A stretch of DNA of 20,847 bases from JANNFX01 sp031380225 (GTDB taxonomy: Bacteria; Pseudomonadota; Alphaproteobacteria; Rhizobiales; Hyphomicrobiaceae): the NCBI GenBank assembly GCA_031380225.1, contig JANNFX010000262.1, positions 1-20,847 of the forward strand. The letters are read 5' to 3'. Shown in pieces: positions 14,806-20,847 of the stretch (its first letter is position 1; the number at the start of each line of letters is the position of its first letter). The notes under the pieces were generated by a model. That model had not been told where the DNA came from and made no database searches. It saw nothing but the letters and a program-made list of their open reading frames with translations. The position numbers were made by a program, and so were the translations under genes.

Positions 14806-14927
14806 CGCGTTACCCACCGCAAGTAAGTGCCGTTCCGCAATTGTCGCGGTACGTCATGGCTGGCTTGTGGCAAAACGCGTATTAAATCTACGCAGTATTT
14901 CAACATGATAGGCGTCGCGAAAAAGCT

Positions 14928-15548
14928 TTGCTCACCGTTGCACATCTTCAAACACACCCGCTGCCACCGCTGACGTTTGAAGTGGCTGCTGGCGCATGTT
15001 TGGCAATTGAAGGACCGTCAGGCTCCGGCAAGACGCGGCTCTTGCGTGCGATTGCTGACTTGGACGAAGCCAGCGGTCAGGTGTTTCTCGATGGTGCCGA
15101 GCGCCGCGAAATGCCAGCGCCGCAATGGCGGCAGTTGGTCCGTTATGTGGCGGCTGAACCGTCCTGGTGGACCGATACACCGAGACCGGCGTTTGCCGCG
15201 GTGGCACAAGACAGCCAGCGCCTCGATCATCTGTTGCAGCGGCTTGGCCTCGAACAAGCGCATCTCGACCGTCTGATGTCACAGTTGTCGACAGGCGAGC
15301 GACAGCGGCTTGGATTGATCAGAGCGTTGGTTGGCAGCCCGAGTGTCGTGCTGCTTGATGAGCCAACTTCGGCTCTCGATTCAGGTAATACGGCGCTGGT
15401 CGAGGAGCTGATCCGATATCTCATGTTATCGGGCACCATCGTCCTGATCTCCAGTCATGACATGGCGATGACCGGACGCTTGGCAGACAGCCGCTTGCAG
15501 CTGGCACGCCCAACGCCAGCTAACGCATCTCAAAAGGTGATGGCATGA
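14928..15548 (+). CDS. fetA: ABC exporter ATP-binding protein, FetA-like
   Basis: This 206-residue ATPase pairs with FetB, a UPF0014 permease; in E. coli FetAB exports iron and helps tolerance to peroxide. Walker A is GPSGSGKT (29-36), the ABC signature is LSTGERQRLGLIRAL (120-134), Walker B is SVVLLDEPTSALD (139-151), and the switch histidine is H177. The Q-loop region reads YVAAEPSWW (73-81), with no glutamine where most ABC ATPases have one. The start is a TTG; no in-frame ATG exists upstream of the conserved first strand and the ribosome site is weak. Its stop overlaps the fetB ATG in an ATGA. The META-domain gene is divergent 122 bp upstream. The substrate, iron, is inferred from the family. 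Confidence 0.85.
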   Translation: MLTVAHLQTHPLPPLTFEVAAGACLAIEGPSGSGKTRLLRAIADLDEASGQVFLDGAERREMPAPQWRQLVRYVAAEPSWWTDTPRPAFAAVAQDSQRLDHLLQRLGLEQAHLDRLMSQLSTGERQRLGLIRALVGSPSVVLLDEPTSALDSGNTALVEELIRYLMLSGTIVLISSHDMAMTGRLADSRLQLARPTPANASQKVMA

Positions 15549-16351
15549 CCTATGTGCCGTTGAGTTTGACCGATCTCGTCATTGCCTCGGTACTGCTTGT
15601 CATATCTGGTGCATTGTCACTTGCGTTCCGGCTCGGTCTTGAAAAAACAATTGCGATTTCGGCGATACGCATGGTTATCCAGTTGTCGCTGGTGGCTTTA
15701 GTTCTGAAATTTGTTTTTGAGATCGGCAGCCCACTTTGGACAGCGTTGATTGCGCTATTGATGCTTGCCGCGGCTGCGTTCGAGATCATTTCGAGGCAGG
15801 ACCGCCGTTTCCGCGGCTGGCAATCGATTGCGTTGAGCGCTGGGCCGCCGTTTGTTGCCGGATTGATCGGCACCATGATCGCTGCTGTGGCCGTTATCGG
15901 CGGCGATCCCTGGTACGCGCCACGTTATATCCTGCCGATCCTCGGCATGGTGCTTGGCAATGCAATGTCGGGCGTCAGTCTCGTGCTGGACACCATGACT
16001 GACAACGTGACCCGCGATCGGGGCGCAATCGAAGCCCGCTTGGCGCTTGGGGCCTCCGCCTTTGAAGCCCTCAATGATGCTCTGCGCCGCGGGCTAAAAA
16101 CCGGCTTGATGCCAATATTGTCGTCGATGGCATCGACGGGAATCGTCGCATTGCCAGGCATGATGACTGGGCAGATCCTAGCCGGCATTAATCCCGTCGA
16201 TGCTGCCAAGTATCAGGTCATGATTTTGCTGCTGATTGCCGGCGCAACGGGGCTCGCCGTATTCGGTGCTGGTCTTGGTGCCGTATGGCTCCTGACCGAC
16301 GATCGCCATCGCTTGCGGCTTGACAGATTGGAAGTGAAGACGAGCGAGTGA
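15545..16351 (+). CDS. fetB: ABC exporter permease, FetB/UPF0014 family
   Basis: The 268-residue inner-membrane protein has about seven hydrophobic helices and the marks of UPF0014. IRMVIQLSLVALVLKFVF lies near residues 41-58. A central NAMSGVSLVLDTM segment (about 139-151) follows, then an amphipathic stretch EARLALGASAFEAL that should contact the ATPase. The motif VALPGMMTGQILAG is near 205-218. It forms the membrane part of the FetAB exporter. Translation is coupled to fetA by a 4-bp overlap, and AAGGTG lies six bases before the ATG. The stop codon is only nine bases from the end of the convergent regulator gene, with no hairpin visible between, so the two transcripts probably overlap at their 3' ends. 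Confidence 0.92.
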   Translation: MTYVPLSLTDLVIASVLLVISGALSLAFRLGLEKTIAISAIRMVIQLSLVALVLKFVFEIGSPLWTALIALLMLAAAAFEIISRQDRRFRGWQSIALSAGPPFVAGLIGTMIAAVAVIGGDPWYAPRYILPILGMVLGNAMSGVSLVLDTMTDNVTRDRGAIEARLALGASAFEALNDALRRGLKTGLMPILSSMASTGIVALPGMMTGQILAGINPVDAAKYQVMILLLIAGATGLAVFGAGLGAVWLLTDDRHRLRLDRLEVKTSE

Positions 16352-16360
16352 GCAGCGGCG

Positions 16361-17152
16361 CTAATCAACTTCGCGGGCGTAGCTGATGACAGACAAAAAC
16401 CGGATCGGCAGGTTGACAAGTTCTTCCGGGCCGTGCGGGGCATCGGCGTCAAAGAACAGGCTATCGCCGGGTTTCATCGTATAAAGCTTGTCAGCGTGAC
16501 GATAGATGACTTCGCCTTCCAGGATGAATAGGAATTCAAGTCCCGCGTGTTGAAATAGCGGGAAGACATCTGACTCATGTGTCAGCGTGATGAGGTATGG
16601 CTCGACAATTACGCTGCCGGATGTACCGCCAGTATGGCCGAGCAGTTGATACTGGTGGCCAGCGCGCGTGCCGCGGCGCTCAATCACTAAGCCTTGACCG
16701 GCATGCACGAAGACCGCGTCGCGGCGCTCTTCAAAGCGCCGGAAAAGTGCGGTGACCGGCACGCCGAGTGCCTTCGACAGCCGCTGCAACGTCGTCAGCG
16801 ACGCAGATGTGACGCCATTCTCAATCTTCGATAACATGCCGAGCGACAACCCCGTCGCGCGCGCCAGATCAGACACGGTGATGCCGAGCTTCTTGCGGAA
16901 CGAGCGCACTTCTCGTCCGATCGCGACCTCAAGCATGTTATCGCGCGCGCCCGATAGCGCATGCGGATCCTGCTCTTGGTTCGCATGAATATAGGTGTCG
17001 CTTTCGTCATCCGCGGACGGCACGATAATGACCGGCAATGTCTGGACTGGATGCTTGTTTGGCGGCACGATAGGCGCACGGCCTTGTGCAGCAACGGATT
17101 TCGCTAGGCTGCTTCGCTTTTGTCCAAGTGCTGTTTCGGCGCGTTTCGTCAT
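16361..17152 (-). CDS. XRE-family transcriptional regulator with cupin sensor domain
   Basis: The 263-residue protein has a DNA-binding helix-turn-helix at about 78-138 (VRSFRKKLGITVSDLARATG, then LSKIENGVTSASLTTLQRL). It ends in a cupin barrel at about 195-258 with LEFLFILEGEVIYRHADKLY (shortened) and PGDSLFFDADAPHGPEEL. Such proteins bind a small ligand in the cupin and control nearby catabolic operons. The first 75 residues are low-complexity; a start at M73 would give a 191-residue protein closer to common length, but has no ribosome site. The gene is last in the operon, 23 bp after the gamma subunit, so it may regulate it. Family members I remember also stand beside gltB-like and type III glutamine synthetase genes in rhizobia. 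The ligand is unknown. Confidence 0.88.
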   Translation of the reverse strand: MTKRAETALGQKRSSLAKSVAAQGRAPIVPPNKHPVQTLPVIIVPSADDESDTYIHANQEQDPHALSGARDNMLEVAIGREVRSFRKKLGITVSDLARATGLSLGMLSKIENGVTSASLTTLQRLSKALGVPVTALFRRFEERRDAVFVHAGQGLVIERRGTRAGHQYQLLGHTGGTSGSVIVEPYLITLTHESDVFPLFQHAGLEFLFILEGEVIYRHADKLYTMKPGDSLFFDADAPHGPEELVNLPIRFLSVISYAREVD

Positions 17153-17175
17153 TGAGCTTAATAGTCCGATGTCGA

Positions 17176-17856
17176 CTAGACCGGCCTGATGGTGTTGAGC
17201 CCGGCGATTTGGCCGCCAAACTCGTGTGCAGCATCCAACAGGCAGGTCAAAAAGTATAGGGCCGCCGCGCTATCTGCAAGAAGATGGTAAGCGATTTGGC
17301 CTTGAATATCCGCTCTAACGACGATCGCGGACATTTTTGCGACCGATGTCTGAGCGATTGAAAGGTTTGGGAACTTGTTTGGGCGCAAGTCAACTGCGCA
17401 AATCTTAGCCAGCAAGTTCGGGGTCTGGGCCCCGGACAGCACGAACCAGGCATGGCTGTCACGCCGGAGCAAAGGGTAGGTGCGTTCCTCATCCTCCAGC
17501 CGCCAATTCGACATCATGGCGTCAAAGGCGGCCCCGTCGCCATTCAGGTTCGACAAAAGGATGATTTCGCCAGGTGCCAAGACCAGACATAGGCCGCCGT
17601 CGGATTGCTCATAGGCCCGGTTGGGCGTCGCTTCGACAGTGACGCCGCGCTTTTTCATGGCATCGATCGTGCCGCGGCCCTTGAAGCCGATCCGGGACAG
17701 AGGCGTCAGGTCGACGATTGCCAGCTTCGGCGCAGTGCCGGTCGTGCCAACTGAAACAGCAACGGCACTATCGCCCATTGGTTGCCACTTGGCGCCTGCG
17801 GTGTCGAAGACGCGGCGGAGCGGCGTGCGGCGGGGTGCTGCGAGTGCGTCGGACAT
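17176..17856 (-). CDS. Sarcosine oxidase / N-methylglutamate dehydrogenase gamma-type subunit
   Basis: The 226-residue product matches the small gamma subunit of heterotetrameric sarcosine oxidase (SoxG) and its relative MgdD of N-methylglutamate dehydrogenase. It resembles a degenerate half of the aminomethyltransferase fold. Visible features are LSRIGFKGRGTIDAMKKRGV (shortened), LAPGEIILLSN, and a HAWFVLSGAQTPNLLAKICAVDL region (shortened), followed by a C-terminal LLADSAAALYFLTCLLDAA helix. I start at the ATG complementary to 17854-17856 because a strong GAGAGGAG lies eight bases before it (complement of 17865-17872). An upstream start would extend into the alpha-subunit gene. The gap to the alpha gene is 16 bp. 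The subunit is needed for complex stability; it has no catalytic residues of its own that I can name. Confidence 0.85.
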   Translation of the reverse strand: MSDALAAPRRTPLRRVFDTAGAKWQPMGDSAVAVSVGTTGTAPKLAIVDLTPLSRIGFKGRGTIDAMKKRGVTVEATPNRAYEQSDGGLCLVLAPGEIILLSNLNGDGAAFDAMMSNWRLEDEERTYPLLRRDSHAWFVLSGAQTPNLLAKICAVDLRPNKFPNLSIAQTSVAKMSAIVVRADIQGQIAYHLLADSAAALYFLTCLLDAAHEFGGQIAGLNTIRPV

Positions 17857-17872
17857 GCTCACAACTCCTCTC

Positions 17873-20788
17873 TCAAAGTTCTTGGCGTTTATTGCCGGGA
17901 TCGTAAAACGGTGTCGCCACAACTTGGGCGTCAACCATCGTGCCGCCGTCAACCCGGATCTGGAATGATTTGCCGGGCTCTGCGAGATCGGGTGGCAAGA
18001 ACGCTAGCCCGATGACTTTGCCAAGTGTCGGCGATTTGACGACCGATGTGATGCGTCCGGCGATGGCGCCATCGCGGATAATCAAGTGGCAATCTTTCGG
18101 CATCGTGGCGTCAGTCGCGGTGGCTTCGAAACCAACAAGTTTACGAGTGAGACCCTTCGCCATTTGCATGTCGATTGACCGCTTGCCGACATAGAAGGTT
18201 TTCTTTTTAGCCAGCACCCACTCCATCCCGGCTTCTGCCGGATGGGTCAGGCCATCTGTGTCTTGACCGACAATGATATGTCCCTTTTCAAGCCGTAAGA
18301 TGCGCTGCGCTTCAACGCCGAATGGTTGCAAGCCGAAGGGTTGTCCGGCTTCCATCAATTTATCCCACAGTGCTTCGCCGAGCCCTGACGGACAGTGGAT
18401 TTCGTAACCCGCCTCGCCAACAAATCCGACGCGCAAAATGCGAACCGGTATACCGGCGATTTGTCCGGTACGCACCCCCATGTAAGGAAACGCGTCTTTC
18501 GAGAAATCGATATCGGAAGCAAGTTTTTGGATGATGTCGCGCGCCTTTGGTCCGGCAAGGTTCACGCCCGCGTAAGCCGCGGTGACATTGGCGACATCGA
18601 CGTCCATTTTCCATTGCGTGTTAAACCACGTCATGGCGCGATAGACTTGATCGACGGCGCTTGTGGTCGCGGTGACGTAGTAATGCCGGTCATGCAAACG
18701 GCAGGCGACGCCGTCGTCGATGATGACGCCCGAGATATCGGTCATGACCGTATAGCGCGCGCGGCCGACGGGCTGCTTTTCATAGGCCCAGGTGTACATG
18801 CGGTCGATAAAGGCTGCTGCATCGGGGCCGCGAATGTCGAGGCCACCGAGGGTTGAGACATCGATGATCCCCGCATTTTCACGGACAGCTTTGACTTCAC
18901 TTGTGATAGCGGCCGCGGCGTTGGCTTTGGTTCCATAGTAGGCTGGACGCATCCATAGCCCGGCAGTCATCATTTCTGCACCAAGCTCAACATGGCGATG
19001 ATGCATCGCGGTCAGCCGCACAGGCTCGAACGCGCGCCCGGCCATATGGGCAAATTTTTCCGGCACCAGCGGCGGGCGATAGGTCGTTGTGCCAACCTGA
19101 TCCAGCGTCTTGCCAGTCTCTTTGGCGACGATGCGAATGGTGTTGAGATTGGTGTGACGGCCCTGGCTCGGACCAAGTCCGGCGGTCGAGTAGCGCTTGA
19201 CGAGTTGGATATCGTCGTAGCCGTCTTTGATAGAGTTAACGATGTCCTTGACCTGCAAGTCCTCGTCGAAGTCGATGAAGTTCTTGCCGCCTTTAACGGG
19301 AAAGATTGGATAGGAGTGCGTTATGGCAGCTGCGTCCGGATCGATCGCGGCGCTTGCGGCAAAGGTCGATGGTTTGCCGAGAGATCGAGCGGCTGCCTCC
19401 GTGCCGGCTTGGCGAGCTGACGTTTTAACAACAGTCGTGTTCCACTGTCCGCCAGCTGATCCAATCACTGAGATACCGGAGGGCACATCCGTAACACCGT
19501 GCATATTGATGGCTGGATCATAGACAACCTTGGCGCCGGCATGGCTGGCGAGGTTTAAGGCTGGCGTGTAGCCAACGCTCATGACGATGCTATCGCAAGC
19601 GATCCATTCTCGGGCGCTGGCCACTTGGCCGTCACTGATGATGCGTGAGATCGCAGCGCCATCGACACGGTGGACGCCACGCGCTTGCGCGACGGTCGAT
19701 CCAGTGATGATGCGAACGCCGCGGGCTTTGACCTGCTGCGCTGCCGCGCTAGATTGCTCAGCCGTTCGAAGGTCAACAACAGCTGCGATTTCCATTCCCG
19801 CATCGAGCATGTCGAGCGCGGTTTCATAGCCAAAGTCATTGGACGTTACGACGAGCCCTCGGCAACCTGGGGCAACACCGTAGAGCCGCATCAGGCGTTG
19901 GGCGGCGTCGGCAAATATGATGCCTGGACGATCGTTATTGGCGAACACCAGCGGTTGATCATAGGCGCCGGCTGCAAGGATGGTTTCTTTGGCGCGTATT
20001 TTATAAAGCCGCTGACAGCAAATGGCCGACGCCCAGTTGTCCGGGAACAGGCCCGAAACCGTAGTATCAGTCATGATGGTCAAGTTTTTGGTCGAGCGTG
20101 CCTTCGCCACAAGCGCTCGCCGCGCTGCCTCAGTTTCAGATCGCGATCCGCTTGAGCGTCCAAACAACATCGAGCCGCCAAGCTCCGGCCATTCCTCGAT
20201 CAGCAACGTATCAGCGCCGCCTTCAGCTGCCGCAATCGCCGCTTCGAGACCGGCGGGGCCGCCGCCGACGACAAGCACATCAGCAAATAGATAGGCCTTA
20301 TCGTAGTATTTATGCTGAGCCGACGGTTCGAGTGTTCCAAGCCCGGCCATGATCCGGATCGGCTTTTCGAACCACTTCCACGCGCCATTCGGACGGAAGA
20401 ACGTCTTGTAATAAAACCCAACCGGCAAAAATCGCGAGAAGAGGCCGATGCCAGCGTAAAGATCGCGATCAAGGCTGCCGAGATAGTTGATTGATTTGAC
20501 GGCGATGCCGTTCGTGAGCGCATAACGGTCGGCGCGCACATTCGGCTCTTCGGCGACTTGCACCAGCGTGTTGCCCTCGTGCCCGGCCATGGTCAACACG
20601 CCGCGCGGACGGTGATATTTGAATGAGCGCGACAGCAACAATCGGCCTTCGGCGTATAGCGCCGAGGCAATGCTGTCGCCCGAATAGCCGTTGTGCAACT
20701 TGTCATCAAACGTGAACGTCAACGGCTTGGTGCGGTCGATCAGGAGACCCCATTCAGCGCCTTGCAGCCGGTTTGCGCTGCCGCTCAT
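17873..20788 (-). CDS. Sarcosine oxidase alpha subunit family protein (SoxA or MgdC)
   Basis: The 971-residue subunit belongs to the heterotetrameric family that oxidatively demethylates N-methyl amino acids and passes the one-carbon unit to tetrahydrofolate. Domains in order: a ferredoxin-like N-terminal domain without iron-sulfur cysteines (about 15-85, with SRSFKYHRPRGVLTMAGHE); a nucleotide-binding oxidoreductase domain with DVLVVGGGPAGLEAA (170-184) that binds NAD; a linker; and a C-terminal aminomethyltransferase (GCV_T) half with its barrel domain (from about 590 to the end). Cytoplasmic. The ATG overlaps the upstream gene's TGA in an ATGA. Together with delta before it and gamma after it, the order matches soxBDAG and also mgdABCD. 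The N-terminal linker (NYLGSLDRDLYAGIGLFSRF, shortened) resembles the N-methylglutamate type as I remember it, so the substrate is left open. Confidence 0.9.
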   Translation of the reverse strand: MSGSANRLQGAEWGLLIDRTKPLTFTFDDKLHNGYSGDSIASALYAEGRLLLSRSFKYHRPRGVLTMAGHEGNTLVQVAEEPNVRADRYALTNGIAVKSINYLGSLDRDLYAGIGLFSRFLPVGFYYKTFFRPNGAWKWFEKPIRIMAGLGTLEPSAQHKYYDKAYLFADVLVVGGGPAGLEAAIAAAEGGADTLLIEEWPELGGSMLFGRSSGSRSETEAARRALVAKARSTKNLTIMTDTTVSGLFPDNWASAICCQRLYKIRAKETILAAGAYDQPLVFANNDRPGIIFADAAQRLMRLYGVAPGCRGLVVTSNDFGYETALDMLDAGMEIAAVVDLRTAEQSSAAAQQVKARGVRIITGSTVAQARGVHRVDGAAISRIISDGQVASAREWIACDSIVMSVGYTPALNLASHAGAKVVYDPAINMHGVTDVPSGISVIGSAGGQWNTTVVKTSARQAGTEAAARSLGKPSTFAASAAIDPDAAAITHSYPIFPVKGGKNFIDFDEDLQVKDIVNSIKDGYDDIQLVKRYSTAGLGPSQGRHTNLNTIRIVAKETGKTLDQVGTTTYRPPLVPEKFAHMAGRAFEPVRLTAMHHRHVELGAEMMTAGLWMRPAYYGTKANAAAAITSEVKAVRENAGIIDVSTLGGLDIRGPDAAAFIDRMYTWAYEKQPVGRARYTVMTDISGVIIDDGVACRLHDRHYYVTATTSAVDQVYRAMTWFNTQWKMDVDVANVTAAYAGVNLAGPKARDIIQKLASDIDFSKDAFPYMGVRTGQIAGIPVRILRVGFVGEAGYEIHCPSGLGEALWDKLMEAGQPFGLQPFGVEAQRILRLEKGHIIVGQDTDGLTHPAEAGMEWVLAKKKTFYVGKRSIDMQMAKGLTRKLVGFEATATDATMPKDCHLIIRDGAIAGRITSVVKSPTLGKVIGLAFLPPDLAEPGKSFQIRVDGGTMVDAQVVATPFYDPGNKRQEL

Positions 20789-20847
20789 GCGGGCCTCCCG
20801 GCAGCGGCGGCGCGCGTGAAGTACGTGTCGACGGTTATGGTTTCAAG
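20785..20847 (-). CDS. Probable delta-type subunit (SoxD or MgdB), C-terminal end
   Basis: A minus-strand frame is open from the right edge to a TGA at 20785-20787, which overlaps the ATG of the alpha-subunit gene. The visible 20 residues read LETITVDTYFTRAAAAGRPA. The LETITV part is compatible with the last strand of delta subunits, which bind zinc and contact the alpha subunit. Gene order (delta directly before alpha, with coupling) is the main support, since the sequence is too short for a sure match. Confidence 0.6.
   Translation of the reverse strand, partial: LETITVDTYFTRAAAAGRPA

Noticed and set aside
18992..20155. Several long plus-strand frames opposite the alpha-subunit gene
   Set aside because: The minus-strand frame is continuous, full length and carries clear family motifs; the opposite frames show no domain and no ribosome sites.

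Overview
The window looks like an ordinary chromosomal segment of an alphaproteobacterium, most like Hyphomicrobiales (Rhizobiales) and relatives. The evidence is the gene set: a ChpT histidine phosphotransferase, a DUF1134/EipA envelope protein, a pgsA-moaD-moaE run, rpoH directly after an RluD-type pseudouridine synthase, a TadG-like von Willebrand protein, and sarcosine-oxidase-type tetramer genes. Base composition is moderately GC-rich throughout, and I see no insertion sequence, phage gene, tRNA, rRNA or CRISPR array. No species can be named from this alone.

Left part (1-2843, minus strand): the first codons of a DUF808 membrane protein, then an arsenite methyltransferase of the arsenosugar type (arsM) 16 bp downstream of a PiT-type phosphate permease, and a DUF2878 membrane protein. 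The arsM/permease pair suggests handling of arsenic that enters the cell as a phosphate analogue. The next block (3013-7346, plus strand) holds pgsA (phosphatidylglycerol synthesis), moaD-moaE (molybdopterin synthase), a periplasmic cell-wall amidase (amiC) preceded by a perfect TTAA-N7-TTAAC CtrA-type box, and a Cys-rich TadG-like protein that ends at a strong bidirectional hairpin terminator.

Middle (7393-13393, mainly minus strand): a gene-poor stretch with one doubtful small ORF, then rpoH (heat-shock sigma factor), rluD, a membrane-anchored coiled-coil protein translationally coupled to rluD, eipA (DUF1134), and cysQ. In plus orientation, chpT (13717-14376) encodes the phosphotransferase linking CckA to CtrA and CpdR, and ends at a hairpin plus T8 terminator. 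A small META-domain protein runs in the opposite direction.

Right part: fetA-fetB, an iron-related ABC exporter with a 4-bp overlap, converges on a minus-strand operon. In order of transcription this operon reads: the 3' end of a delta-type subunit gene, the 971-residue alpha subunit, the gamma subunit, and an XRE-cupin regulator. The tetramer is either sarcosine oxidase or the closely related N-methylglutamate dehydrogenase of methylamine use; the window does not settle which.

No clearly new system stands out. The points most worth a second look are the arsM-PiT pair without visible arsS, the CtrA box before amiC, the substrate of the sarcosine-oxidase-type complex, and the uncharacterised coiled-coil protein coupled to rluD.
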